A stretch of 64,000 nucleotides of DNA from Sulfuritalea sp. GTDB taxonomy: Bacteria; Pseudomonadota; Gammaproteobacteria; Burkholderiales; Rhodocyclaceae. How positions within the stretch are numbered: the stretch's first letter is position 1; each line of letters opens with the position of its first letter. Location: contig JADJQA010000014.1 in NCBI GenBank assembly GCA_016712985.1, positions 4,426 to 68,425 on the forward strand, in the 5' to 3' direction. Shown here in pieces: positions 1 to 10,091 of this stretch. A model generated the notes under the pieces. The model saw nothing but the letters and a program-made list of their open reading frames with translations. It was not told the origin of the DNA and ran no database searches. Position numbers and translations under genes: made by a program.

Positions 1-2286
1 AGATGCCACCGAGAAAGGCGGCCAGCGGTTCGGTGGTCTCGCGGAACTGGGTGAACACCAGCAGCTTCTCCTGCTTGGCGGCAATCACCTCGGCCAGCTC
101 GCGCAGGCGGGCGAACTTTCCGCTGTCCTCGGCACTCCAGGCGCCATCGCCGAGCCATTGCGAGGGATGGTTGCAGACCTGCTTGAAGCGCATCAGGAAA
201 GACAGCACCAGGCCCTTGCGGCGAATTCCTTCGGCATTGCCCGCGGCCTCTTCCAGGGCAGTGCCCAGTTCGGTTACCGCGCGCTGATACAGAGCCGCCT
301 GGGCGGGAGTCAGGTGGCACCAGGCCTTGAGTTCGGTCTTGTCCGGCAGGTCGGCGATCACCCGCTTGTCGGTCTTCAGGCGGCGCAGGATGTAGGGTCG
401 CACCAGGCTGCGCAGCGGACCGAAATGTTCGGCCTCGGCCAGTCGCCTGGCGAACTTGGCGAAGACCTTGTCCGAACCCAGCAGGCCGGGGTGCGTGAAG
501 TCGAAGATCGACCACAGATCGGACAGCCGGTTTTCAACCGGTGTGCCGGTCAGTGCGATGCGCGCGCCGGCCTTGAGCTTCTTCACCTGCCGCGTCTGCT
601 TGGTCCGGGGTTCTTGATGGCCTGCGCTTCATCGATGACGGCGAGGCGCCAGTCCAGGTTCTGCAGCAACGGCAAGCGCAACAGCGAGCCATAGCTGGTG
701 ATGACGAGATCGACGCCGGCCAGCCGCGCCGCATCCAGCGCGCGCAATTCGGCGGCCGGCATCGCAGAAGGGTGGGCGATCAACAGGCGCAGACCCGGCG
801 CGAAGCGTTCGGCTTCCGCGGCCCAGTTGGCCAGCAGCGAGGCAGGTGCAACCAGCACGCTGGGCAGGCCGGGCCGGAAACTGTCCTGCTCGCGTTTCAA
901 GACCAGCAGCAGCGACAGCACCTGAATCGTCTTGCCCAGCCCCATGTCGTCGGCCAGGCAGGCGCCCAGACCCAGCCGGCTCAGCAGATACAGCCAGCGC
1001 ACGCCCACCTCCTGATACGGCCGCAAGGTCGCCTTGAGTTCCGCGCCGGGACTGACCCGCGCCAGTCCCTCGGGCTGGCGCAGCCCCTGCAATGTCTCGG
1101 CCAGCCAGGGGCCGGCCACCAGTTGCGACCAATCGGCATCGGCCGCATCGGTCTCGCCATCGAGCGAAGCGCCGGCCATCAGGCGCATGGCCTCGGCAAA
1201 CGGCAGGCCGCTTTCCGCCGCCGCGCGTTCGATGCTCCGAAAGCGTTCCAGCATGCGCCCAAGCTTCCTCGGGTCCACCTCGACCCAGCGCCCTCGAATC
1301 AATTGCAGACCATCGGTGCTGTTGAGCAGGGCTTGGATCTCGGCGGCATCGAGTCGTTCGCCGTCGATCGTGACTTCCATGCTGAAATCGAGCAAGGCAT
1401 CCTGGCCCAGCAGCGAGGGCTGCCGCGCACCCAGGCTGGCCTTGACCAGTGGTCGCGCCGGTCGACCGGCCTGCCAGGCCCCCGGCGCGCGCACGACGAT
1501 GCCGGCGGCTTCGAGCCTGGGTACGTCGGTGAGGAACTGGTAGGCATCTGCCGGCGTCCAGCGCAGCGGATGATAGATTTCCCCGGCATCCACCATCTGA
1601 CGCAGCCAACTGCACTGCTCCGCTCCGGCCTGCACCGGCTTGAGCAGGGAGAGCAGCCGGGCTCGACTCTTGCCATCGGAGAATTCGCTCAGCGCCTGCG
1701 ACAGCGGCAGATGCTGCGCCTTGCCGTGAGCCGACAGGCGCGAGGTGTAAGTCGCCAGGAAAGCGAACGGCGCTTCGGGATCCCGGCGATTCTCCGCCAG
1801 GTTGAAATGCACACGGCCGACCAGGTTCCAGGCCGGATGGCAGCCCTTGAGGAAATCCTGCAGCGGGCGCTGCGCCGCGGCGAGCTCTACGCTCAGGGCG
1901 GCCTCGAGTTCAGACCACAGGGTGTCGAGTACGTCAGTCGTCAGATACTCGATGCCCCGCATCGGTGGCGCATCGGCGATCAAGACAGAGAGCGCCAGCG
2001 CGTCGGGTGCGGCAATCGCAACCTCCGCGTCCTCGGACGTGGCGCATAGCGCCGTCACGTAACGCGAGGCGAAATCCCGCCACCAGGCCAGGGCCGGCGG
2101 CAAGGCCGTGCCGACTTCCGTCGCCCCGAGATGCAGCAAGCCGTGCCCGGCGCCGCGAGCAAAGGCAGCGGCAACACGATCCTGAATCTCCGCGGACCAG
2201 GGATGCTCGTCGGCATCCGGGGCCAGCAGCAGATGGCCGTGCGGCGTCAGCAGCGGCGCAAGGGCCTCGGGTGCGGACAATGACAT
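1..2286 (-). CDS. SNF2-family helicase, frameshifted, C-terminus beyond left edge
   Basis: Bacterial SNF2/RapA-type DNA-dependent ATPase that would translocate on double-stranded DNA; substrate unknown. The first ~390 residues are a poorly conserved N-terminal region. Helicase motifs follow: DDMGLGKT (Walker A, near residue 447), VAPASLLANW (Ia), VIDEAQAIKN (DEAQ box, near 553). The frame breaks at about 608 just after the DEAQ box. Restoring one base continues with LTGTPVEN (motif III), LRRLKTDK and FTQFRET up to the window edge, so this is one gene with a one-base deletion, not two. Start ATG at 2286. It lies next to two toxin-antitoxin pairs and a restriction-methylation gene, but stand-alone copies of this family are common, so a defence role is only inferred. 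Confidence 0.85.
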
Positions 2287-2304
2287 GTGCGTGGCGGGTC
2301 GCGA

Positions 2305-2604
2305 CTAAAAACCCTGCATCAACAACTCGATGGCGGCGACGATTTCGTCGCGACGACTCTCCAGCGTGGTCAATGGATTTTTCAACAGGGTGCACGGTAC
2401 GGCCGCCATGAACTGAGTCACCATCACCGCGCTATCCGTCCCAATATCAAATACCGGGTTCAGGGTACGCGCCGGTAAAGGCGCCTGGGGTTGTGGCAGC
2501 AGCGGAACGACCACCCGCGTGTTCAGGTGATCGAGAATGCCCGATTGGACAACCAGCAGATAGCCTGCGCCGTCGGGGTTGGCAAAGACATCGAAGCGAG
2601 CCAT
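2305..2604 (-). CDS. ccdB: CcdB-type toxin
   Basis: Toxin of a type II CcdA/CcdB module; the family poisons DNA gyrase. 99 residues, the usual CcdB size (about 100), starting MARFDVFANP, with the family pattern of an N-terminal strand, a YLLVVQSGILD segment, a central VVVPL strand and the C-terminal half TLNPVFDI to the end. The ATG at 2604 overlaps the antitoxin stop (TGATG), so the two are translationally coupled. No truncation is visible. The gene ends 18 bp from the start of the divergently unrelated SNF2 gene on the same strand. Confidence 0.85.
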   Translation of the reverse strand: MARFDVFANPDGAGYLLVVQSGILDHLNTRVVVPLLPQPQAPLPARTLNPVFDIGTDSAVMVTQFMAAVPCTLLKNPLTTLESRRDEIVAAIELLMQGF

Positions 2605-2855
2605 CAGAAGCTCCGGTACTTGGCCAGCGGCAGGCCGCGATTCTCGACGTAGGCATTGGAGCTTTCCAGCGCCCCGCGATTCTCGTTCAACCAAAGCGCA
2701 GCCCGGCGCTCGGCAATCGCCTGCTTGAGGCCCGACTCGGCAGCGCGGGAGATATTGACGTCAAGCGCGCGGGCATCCGCCAGCAGGGATTCGCTGATCG
2801 AAACATTGGTTGGGCGTCGCGACGCCTTGACGGGTTTGTGCTGTACCTGATTCAT
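2604..2855 (-). CDS. ccdA: CcdA-type antitoxin
   Basis: Antitoxin partner of the adjacent CcdB; in the family the N-terminus is a ribbon-helix-helix DNA-binding domain that autoregulates the operon and the disordered C-terminus wraps the toxin. 83 residues. The N-terminal RRPTNVSISESLLADARAL fits the RHH strand and helix, and the C-terminus ENRGALESSNAYVENRGLP resembles the toxin-binding tail (WxxENxxAIxxYNxxVExxG) of CcdA. The ATG at 2855 is preceded by GGAGG at good spacing, which favours it over the longer frame starting at 2933. Confidence 0.85.
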   Translation of the reverse strand: MNQVQHKPVKASRRPTNVSISESLLADARALDVNISRAAESGLKQAIAERRAALWLNENRGALESSNAYVENRGLPLAKYRSF

Positions 2856-2900
2856 GATGAACCTCCACCAAAAAGCTCGCGTTGATAACACAAGAGTCTG

Positions 2901-2929
2901 CATATACTCATGCACTATATTATGCGCAA
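2901..2929 (-). promoter_or_regulatory. Candidate ccdAB promoter
   Basis: On the minus strand TTGCGC and TATATG are separated by 17 bp, about 45 bp upstream of the ccdA start. The surrounding sequence is AT-rich compared with the rest of the window and repeats short TGCAT/ATGCA words that could be binding sites for the CcdA RHH domain. Inferred from sequence only. Confidence 0.35.
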
Positions 2930-3032
2930 TCATCCATGCAAAGACTGAAGATCGGCCAGCGGACGATAGCGAAGGATCGCGGATGCGGAGGCGTTTGCGG
3001 GAGAGCCCATGTTCATCGTCGGGCTCTCCGAA

Positions 3033-4334
3033 TCACAGCGGCCGGAAATCGGCGGCGATGGCTTGAATGGCGGGGCCGGCGAGCCCCGCCTTGCCGGCGA
3101 AGGCCGGCCAGTCGGCGACGGCGGCGGCGACCTTGTCGATAATCCTGGGCGCCGGACCGATGGCAAAACGGTCGGCGACGCGCAGCAGATCGTCGCGCGC
3201 GATGTTGCCGAACTTGCCGCTCACACCCATCAGGTGCTGGTAGGTCCATTCGCCCTTCGGGTTGAAGGCGTGGGTGACGTCATAGGCCGGCGCAAGTCGC
3301 CATTCGCGACTTCCGGCGGGAAGCAGGAAGCCGAAGTTCTTGCTGTGATCATCGCAGTTGGCGGCGATCACGTTGAAGACCATGCGGCGGAACGCTTCCG
3401 CCAGCGCATCGTGACCGAGTTTCAGGGCATGGATGGTTTGCAGCCACTGCGCGTAGTCGTGCGTAGCCTTCTGCCTGTAGTCGAGATGGGCCATGGCGCA
3501 CAGGCTCTGGATGTGATGCTTGACGGTCTTGCCTTCGGCATCGACGCCGCGGTCGAAGCGCCGCGTCATGAAGTGGGCGCGACCGCCTTCTTCCAGCAGG
3601 CGACAAGGCGCGATGTCGATGCCGGCCGCGCGGGCCATCAGGGAGTAGGCGTATTCGACGCGGCCGTAGTCCTGCGATGCGCCCAGCTCCCGATCGGCGC
3701 CCATGCCGTCGAACTTGAGCAGCCAGTGTTCGAATCCGGGATCGGCATCGAACTGGCCGGCCCGAATTTCGTCGGTCTCCGGGTTCCACGCAATCGCGGC
3801 CTTGGCGCGCGCCCCCCCGGCACTGGTGCCCACCTGGATCATCTGCGCCAGGGCGACATGGGCCAGGTGATCGGTATCGATCCGGCCCTGCACCGCCATG
3901 CGCGCGCCTTCGACCAGACGACCGAGCTTGATGGCGGTGTGGCTGGCCACGTTGGGTCCGCGCGCCGGGCGGAACTCCAGCGCCCCCATGCCGCGCTTGC
4001 CCATGTAGGCCAGGCGGTCGAGCGGCGTGATGGCCTCCCTGGCGATACCCTTGTTCGCCATCCAGGCGTCGATCAGGGCATTGCCGAAGTCGTCTGGCAG
4101 GGCATCGGCCAACAACGCCGGCAGTCGCTTGAAGGTCAGCGATGGCAAGTCGGCGAAGACGAAAGGTGCGCCGGCCCGTTCGAGCGGCATCGTCAGGGGC
4201 GCGAGTTCGATGCCCTGCTTGACAAAGCTTGGGTCGTATTCGAAAGCATGGAAGCCCAGACGCGGATCCAGCGCCACCGCCCCCACGCGATGGTTCCAGA
4301 GACGAACCTCGATGGCGTCGACGGGCTTAAACAC
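3033..4334 (-). CDS. hipA: HipA-family serine/threonine kinase toxin
   Basis: Toxin kinase of a HipBA module; E. coli HipA phosphorylates glutamyl-tRNA synthetase and causes persistence. 433 residues (E. coli 440). The N-terminal subdomain contains LPSLTFKRLPALLADALPDD and DRLAYMGKRGMGALEF. The kinase core shows a substrate-lysine strand (WLLKFDG), the catalytic loop NCDDHSKNFGFL and the metal-binding PAYDVT. GTG at 4334 is chosen because GGGAGG lies 7-8 bases upstream and the codon overlaps the hipB stop (GTGTTTAA), the usual coupling for this pair; a longer reading from 4379 would overlap hipB by 50 bp. No broken motif is seen, so the toxin looks functional. Confidence 0.88.
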   Translation of the reverse strand: MFKPVDAIEVRLWNHRVGAVALDPRLGFHAFEYDPSFVKQGIELAPLTMPLERAGAPFVFADLPSLTFKRLPALLADALPDDFGNALIDAWMANKGIAREAITPLDRLAYMGKRGMGALEFRPARGPNVASHTAIKLGRLVEGARMAVQGRIDTDHLAHVALAQMIQVGTSAGGARAKAAIAWNPETDEIRAGQFDADPGFEHWLLKFDGMGADRELGASQDYGRVEYAYSLMARAAGIDIAPCRLLEEGGRAHFMTRRFDRGVDAEGKTVKHHIQSLCAMAHLDYRQKATHDYAQWLQTIHALKLGHDALAEAFRRMVFNVIAANCDDHSKNFGFLLPAGSREWRLAPAYDVTHAFNPKGEWTYQHLMGVSGKFGNIARDDLLRVADRFAIGPAPRIIDKVAAAVADWPAFAGKAGLAGPAIQAIAADFRPL

Positions 4335-4656
4335 TGCCGGCGCCTCCCTTGGCGCGAACGGCACGCTTGCGCGAGGCACGCTGGCGCGCCGGCTTGGTCT
4401 TCAGCATCCGAAGGGGGCTGATGCTCACTGACGGTGCGAGACTGGCAAGCCAGTCGGCCCGCCCCAAGGCGCGCAGCGTCTTTACAAGCGTCTTGACGGT
4501 AACGCCTTTGCCGGATTCGAGGTTCTTGACCGCCGTCAGCCCAACGCCGGCGCGCTCGGCCAAGGTGACCTGGTCGAGGTTGGCACTCAGGCGTATGGCG
4601 CGCACCTGCTCACCCAATTCAACCTCCCACTCTTCGATTGTTCTGGCGTTTTCCAT
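4327..4656 (-). CDS. hipB: HipB-like XRE antitoxin
   Basis: Helix-turn-helix antitoxin and repressor of the HipA gene that follows. 109 residues. The XRE domain spans about residues 8-70: GEQVRAIRLSANLDQVTLAE then RAGVGLTAVKNLESGKGVTV. The tail after residue 80 is basic (KTKPARQRASRKRAVRAKGG). It is longer than E. coli HipB (88). ATG at 4656 is the first in-frame methionine with the domain intact. The stop overlaps the hipA GTG start. Regulation is probably by binding to the paired sites just upstream. Confidence 0.85.
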   Translation of the reverse strand: MENARTIEEWEVELGEQVRAIRLSANLDQVTLAERAGVGLTAVKNLESGKGVTVKTLVKTLRALGRADWLASLAPSVSISPLRMLKTKPARQRASRKRAVRAKGGAGSV

Positions 4657-4660
4657 TAAT

Positions 4661-4716
4661 GGATGCAATTTAATCCAATAAGCGAATAATACATTGCAAT
4701 GGATGCTAATGCATCC
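4661..4716. promoter_or_regulatory. Two-site operator upstream of hipBA
   Basis: Two 16-bp sites of the form GGAT-N8-ATCC lie at 4661-4676 and 4701-4716, 40 bp apart, directly upstream of the hipB ATG. The distal one is a fuller palindrome, GGATGC-TAAT-GCATCC. A TATTAT (-10-like, minus strand) lies between them at 4686-4691. HipB-type repressors bind several such inverted half-sites; the E. coli sites read TATCC-N8-GGATA, so here the half-sites face the other way. Confidence 0.55.
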
Positions 4717-4874
4717 ACTACATCTTAGTTGTCTATTCATTCGGTTTGCCACCCCCCGCCCTTCCTGACATCGGCAATCCGGGCATCGAGATCCGCTTCC
4801 GACCGCGGGATGCCGCGTGGCTGGGTCACCGGCAGCGCTGAGCGCGCCAGCGCGGTGCGTCCCCTTGGAAACCC

Positions 4875-7800
4875 TCAGGGGCCGACCAGCCGGCCTTCGT
4901 TGATTTCCCGCAGGACGGCAAGGATTCGCGTCTTGGTCCGATAGTCGCCGAAGGCGGCTTCGTCCTGCGCGCGGACGATCGGGAAACTGTCGAGAATCCA
5001 TGCGGCGTCGTCTTCCGACAAGCCATACAGGTGCATGAACAGGGCGTCCAGCACGACCATGCGGGCGCGGCGGTCCGCGTCGTCCCAGACGAAGGGCGCG
5101 CCCTCATAGCCCAGATCGCGGGCAAAGGGCGCGAGGTCGTGAGCCGTGTAGGAGAGATGAAGCACCTGGTCGCGGATGAAGTCGGCGATCTTTGTCTTGC
5201 CGATGTTCGCCTCGAAACGCGCGGGGGCAATGACAGGGAGTTGTTCGAGGATGTACCAGTTTAGATGTGTCGTTTGCGTTTTTTGGCGTGCAATGAAATC
5301 AAACGCCAGCGCATTCAGATTGGCCAGCAGCAATGCGACATTCATGGCCGACAAACCGTCGAGCAATGGCAACGTATTTCCCGCAGCCATGCTTGGCACG
5401 ATTGCCGCAATCATTGTTCGAACATCTGTCGCGCGAGCAATGTCTCTGAATCCAGCGCCCACTGCCGCCGCTTATCCGCCGGCAGTGACTCGGCATTTGC
5501 AATATTGCGGTTCCGGCGAAACCCCAGGATCGGCTTTCTGGCTCGAATTCAGTGTCGCTCCGAAAGCCGCAACATGCAGATTGTCTTCATTCACGGTGAC
5601 ACTTGCGTGCCGATGATCGTACTGGTGAACCATCCTGCCCACATAAAGCGGCAAGGCCTGGGCGCCCTGCTTCTCGACCTCCGCCCGAGTCAGGAACAGA
5701 TGCGAATCGTTAGTCATATGGAACATCGTCACATAGTTGATCGGCCACACCCGGTGTTCTTCGACGGCTTTCCGATCCACCAGCACCGGATGCTCACGGT
5801 AAATTCGCATCGTGATTTCGGCGTCGCGGCGGTTGCGGAAGATCGGCGCGGCGCCGGTATTGGGGTTCACGCGCTTGAAGTCCTCGGCCGAGAGTTCCAG
5901 CACGCGTTCGGCATCGTCTGCTTCGGTGATGTCGTGCAAATAGAAGGCGCAGCGCGACGCCGCGAATCGACGCTGCTCGCCGCCGAAAATCAGAGTACAA
6001 AACTTGAAGCGCGAATCCACGTCGGGGAAATAGCTGCCGCCCGGATTCTGCCGGTTCTCGAAATCGAACAGCGCTCCCAGTCGCCCCGTGGCCGAGATGC
6101 CGCGAAAGAATTCCGCCGCGCCCTTGTCGGCGGCAATGCCGGACGGCGTCAGCAGGGCCACCAGTCCATCCGCCGCCGTCAGCGCCTGGGCGCGCTCGAC
6201 GAACAGGCTGTAGAGATTTACGTCGCCGCCGCCGAGCAAGGGGTAGTCGCCGCTCTTGCCGAGCACACGGGCATTGGCCTCGGCGCGCTCGCAGGCCTTG
6301 GCATATTCGAGCCACAGCGGATCGGGGCCGTACTTCTTCGTTTCCAGCGCCTCGATCATGCGCTTGCGGTCGGCTGCGCGCGGCTGCGCGGCGATGCCGC
6401 GGTCGCGCTCGGCGAACCATTCGACTTCCTGCAGCTTGATGCGGTCCCACGGCGGGTTGCCCAGCACCAGGTCGAAACCGCTGCGCCCCGTCGGGTCGAA
6501 CACTGTCGGGAAGGCGGTCCACCAATGCATGAAGGTTTCGCGCGCGGCAATCGCCCGCAACTCCGCGATGAGCTTTTCGCCGGGGGTCAGTTCCACCGGC
6601 TTTAGCTCGCGCCTGACCATCGAGTAGTCTTCCTCCTCGACCGGCTCGGCCGGGGCCAACAAGGCGACGAGGTTGCGGTCGGGCGAGAAAATTTCGCCCA
6701 GCGCGGCAACGGTTGCCTTGTCACCCAGTTTCTCCAGCTTGCGCAGGCTATTCACCGGCCAGCCGGGCAGCTTCCAGCGCAGCGCGCGCCAGAAATCCAG
6801 CAGCGCATGGATCGGCGCGACCTGCTGCGCGGCCTCGTCGGCCAAGTGTTTCGACAGCCGCGCCTCGGCGATATCGACATCGGTCAGATCGGCGACCTGG
6901 GCCAGGCTGTTGGCCGCGACTTCGATCCGCGTCAGTTCGCCGCGCTGGAACAGCATGCCCAGCGCTTCGATGCCGCGCACCACCTTGGGCAAGCGCTCGC
7001 CATGCAGCGAATCGCCGCACTTGATGTGGTGATCGAGAAAAGACAGCGGCGCGCCGACGGTGAAGGAATGCAGCCACAGCGCCGTCTTCGCCAGTTCGAC
7101 GGCCATCGGGTTCTTGTCCACGCCGAACACGCTCTTCTTCAGAATCATGCGCCGCACGACATGCCGGTCGTCGAGCTGGGCGTCGGTCACGGCCCAGCCA
7201 TGCTCATTTGCAGCGCCCTTGATGCTGCGCCGTATGTGGGCGATGCGCGCCACCAACGGGCTTTGCCAGGGACGGCCCTGCTCGACCAGATGGGCGGCCC
7301 AGGGCTGCTCGCTGACCAGGTGTTCGGCGGTGTTGATCGACTCCAGCACGCGGTCGGCCAGATCGTCCACCAGCGCCACAAGAAAGTGGCCGCTGCCCAT
7401 CGCCGGGTCGCAGATCTTGAGTTCGAGAATCGCGCTGGCCGGGTCGAGCTTGTCCAGCACGTCCCAGTCCCCTGGGTTGAGCGCGGACTTCTTCTTCCAC
7501 TTGTCGACACGGCCGGCAAAGGCCTCGATGCGCTCCCGCGCCAGCAGGCCGACCGACTCGCGCAGGATCAGGCGCACCAGGTCGTCGTGGGTGTAATAAC
7601 TGCCGGACACCTTGCGCGCGAAGCTGGCCGGCCGGGCGAGGATGCGGTCGATTTCGGGCGTGTTCTCGAAGGTATCCTTCGGCGCGACTTCGTGCGCCAG
7701 CGTGTACTCCAGCAGCTGCTCGTAGATGCCGCCCAGATGCGCCACCGACAGGTCGCGGTAATTGATCCAGCCGCCGCCGGCCCCCCGCCCCCCGGCCCCC

Positions 7801-9074
7801 GCCCCGAGGGTGGGGGTGACCGATCTGCGCCGCGACAGCGCATCGATGATCGGCGCCATGATCGCGTCGGGGACTTTCGAGCGCACCAGGAGCGGCGAAC
7901 GCGCCCGGTCGAACAGGCCGCCGTTGTAGGCCGGAATGCCGATCGCATCCTCGCCTTCGTCGATGATGGAAAACACGCCCAGCAGATCGCGGTAGAGACT
8001 ATCGAGCTTGTTGGCCAGCGGATAGCCGGAATCGATATCGTCGCGCACTTGCTCGCGAAGGCGGCGCACGCTGTAGCGGTGATAGCGTTCGTCCTTCACC
8101 GGCAGCAGGCCGCGATCCTCGGCATAGAAGAGGAACAACAGCCGATACAGCAGGATCAGCGCGGCCTCGCGCAGCTCGTCGAGATAGTCGCGGGTGTATT
8201 GGAGCCGCGCCGCGCGCCCGACTCCCTTGACGATGCGGTGCGCTTGCAGGTCGCCCTTGGCGAGCGCCTGGCACAGCGCCGGGAAAATGTCGGCGAACAC
8301 CCGCGCGCCAAGATCCTGCGCCACCTTTTCCTCATAAACCCGCGCCTCGTTTATGGCATAGGCATGAAAGCTGCGCCCCGACGTGTCCCACGATTGCGTG
8401 AGAAAGGCGGCGCGATGAAACATCAGGAAGAACAGGCGCAGCGCATGTTCCGGCGCTGGCGCGTCGAATTCCATTTGCAGGCCGGAAACGCCCAGCGCGG
8501 CGGCCACGTCGATCTCGAAGAACTCTTCGGCGCGCGAACGGGCGTCCTGCCAGTACAGCCGCCAGACCGCGCCGTTGGTCAGCACGCCCCACTTCACCGC
8601 GCGGTCGGCCACGACATCGACGCGCGACAGGTAGCGCAGCATCTGCGACGAGGGCGCGCCGGGGTCTTGAGGCTCGGCGGCATCGCCGCGATCCAGTGGA
8701 CGCAACCAGCGCTTGGCTTCGAGGATCGCCAGGCCATGACGGTAACGCTTGTCGTCGCGCGCCTCGCCGAGCGCGGCCGCCTTGGCCGACGCATCGGGAA
8801 ACAGCAATACATCGGGCACGTCCTCGCGCCGCTTGCCCGAAAGATTGACCTGCGGCAGGTAGTCGTCGCCCCAGCCCAGTTCGACCAGCACCTTCTCGAT
8901 CACCAACTGCTCGGTCTGCGCCTCGTTGATGGTGGATTCGCTGCTCAAGAGCGCATGGATGGATGTCAGCGCCGCGCGGAAGGCATCGAATTGCGCATCG
9001 CTCAGCGCCTCATACGGCGGCGTTTCGCGGATGCCGCGATGGAGAAAATCCTGGCTGAAGAGCTGACCTTGCAT
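4875..9074 (-). CDS. Type IIG-like restriction-methylation protein, frameshifted near C-terminus
   Basis: Very large single-chain protein, about 1,400 residues, of the Eco57I-like class in which nuclease, N6-adenine methyltransferase and target-recognition regions are joined. The N-terminal part has a PD-(D/E)xK-like nuclease pattern (VPDVLLF ... AILEAKRWL). The methyltransferase has motif I DPAMGSGHFLVAL and motif IV LGNPPWDRI. The frame breaks twice between about 5450 and 5510, after the PEPQY segment; the frame to 4875 resumes with GFRDIARATD and LNWYILEQLPVI, which is the expected C-terminal part. ATG at 9074 (MQGQLFSQDF) is chosen over upstream codons because the homologous region starts there; no strong ribosome site is seen. 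If the frameshifts are real, target recognition would be lost. No separate specificity subunit is nearby. Confidence 0.8.
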
Positions 9075-9303
9075 GAGGGATGCTTCGATTCTTGAAGCCG
9101 CGATGATAACGGCAAAGCCTGCCGGGTCGCGTTTGCGACCGCTCACTGAAGACTGCGTGCCACTGGTCCCGCGGTTCGGACTGAGGGTATTGGGGGGCAT
9201 CCCTTGCCATCGGCAGAAACGCTGTGCTACCTTGCCACGGGCTTTTCCGGTGCACAAGGCACTCGGTATCCGGTGCCCGCAACGCGAGGACAAGGTGCGG
9301 CAG

Positions 9304-9774
9304 ATGATTCCACTCGATCCGCAGCAAGGCGCTGATCACCTGTTCGTTGCTCGGCGCAACAATTCTCTCTCCTCCACGGACCGGAGGTGGATCTTCGCTT
9401 GCGTCTTCGCGTTTTCGATGACCATAGCGCTGGCCTTCGCGGCGTTCGGCGCCTGGCCCGTGATGCCTTTCACCGGCCTTGAAATGGCGGTGCTTTACGC
9501 GGCATTCCGCTACGTCGATCGGCACGCCGCCGACTATGAAATCATCGAGATCAGGGACGATTGCGTGCGCCTCGAAACTCGCGTGGGCAGTCAAGTGCAA
9601 TCCATGGAATTCAACCGCCACTGGGCGCAGCTCGTGACGAAGGAAGGCGCCGGCGAGTCGCGACTGGCGCTCCGCTCCCATGGTCGTGAAATCGAATTTG
9701 GCCGCCACCTGACCAGCCAGGACCGCGAACGGGTCGCGCGCGCAATCCGTCGGCAACTGAGGAGGGCTTCGTGA
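9304..9774 (+). CDS. DUF2244 membrane protein
   Basis: 156-residue protein matching the DUF2244 family: an N-terminal segment with RRNNSLS, two closely spaced membrane helices (about residues 31-50 and 55-70), then a cytosolic domain with RDDCVRLETRVG and a basic end RLTSQDRERVARAIRRQLRR-like. Function unknown; in many proteobacteria the family lies beside cytochrome oxidase genes, which is not the case here. The ATG at 9304 is preceded by AAGGTG at 6-7 bases. It is transcribed away from the restriction gene and could share the strand, but probably not the promoter, with kdp. Confidence 0.75.
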   Translation: MIPLDPQQGADHLFVARRNNSLSSTDRRWIFACVFAFSMTIALAFAAFGAWPVMPFTGLEMAVLYAAFRYVDRHAADYEIIEIRDDCVRLETRVGSQVQSMEFNRHWAQLVTKEGAGESRLALRSHGREIEFGRHLTSQDRERVARAIRRQLRRAS

Positions 9775-9898
9775 CGACAGCGATGTCGCCTTTGCGGCCC
9801 TCCACACGGCTTCCCCACGCGCAGGGGAGTGCCTTCGTAGCGGGCCGTCGATCCGCCCGTTCAAAGGCGTCTGGCGGTCCCAGGCCGCTGCGTCCACA

Positions 9899-9916
9899 TC
9901 TTTACGAAATCCTTAT
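9899..9916 (+). promoter_or_regulatory. Tandem KdpE-box-like motif upstream of kdp
   Basis: TCTTTAC at 9899 and TCCTTAT at 9910, 11 bp (one helical turn) apart, about 80 bp before the first kdp reading frame. Known KdpE sites are T-rich direct repeats of this kind (TTTATA/TTTACA in E. coli). The same 11-bp arrangement occurs at 21713-21730. Inferred from pattern only. Confidence 0.4.
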
Positions 9917-9995
9917 GGCGCCGCCGCAAGTCTTGTCAGCATCCTGAAATCCATCCGCCTAGCATTCACCGTGTAGCAACCCACGGAGAAACGCA

Positions 9996-10091
9996 ATGGA
10001 TTTCATCTATCTCGCCGCAATGGCGATTTTTGCCGGTCTCGCCGCCGCCCTCGCCAAGGGCTGCGCGCGACTCGCGGGAGAGCGCTCATGA
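9996..10091 (+). CDS. Small membrane protein at head of kdp operon
   Basis: 31-residue reading frame MDFIYLAAMAIFAGLAAALA..., one hydrophobic helix followed by a short basic tail with CAR. GGAG lies 8 bases before the ATG. Small proteins of this type often precede kdpF in beta- and gammaproteobacteria; their role is not established. It begins about 80 bp after the KdpE-box-like motif, so it is probably the first gene of the kdp transcript. The 316 bp between its stop and kdpF holds no other gene, only repeats and an insertion. Confidence 0.55.
   Translation: MDFIYLAAMAIFAGLAAALAKGCARLAGERS

Noticed and set aside
3009..4421. Long plus-strand open frame opposite hipA
   Set aside because: Shadow of the GC-rich hipA codons; no ribosome site and no family features, while the minus strand has full HipA motifs.
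4826..5230. 134-codon minus-strand frame beside the restriction gene end
   Set aside because: Out-of-frame shadow of the segment containing LNWYILEQLPVI.
1..9074. DISARM defence system
   Set aside because: SNF2 helicase and adenine methylase are present but no drmA, drmB (DUF1998) or drmC (PLD) gene is seen, and toxin-antitoxin genes intervene.
6807..9095. 762-codon plus-strand open frame opposite the restriction gene
   Set aside because: Composition (His, Arg, Gln rich) is typical of an antisense frame; the opposite strand has DPAMGSGHFL and NPPW motifs.
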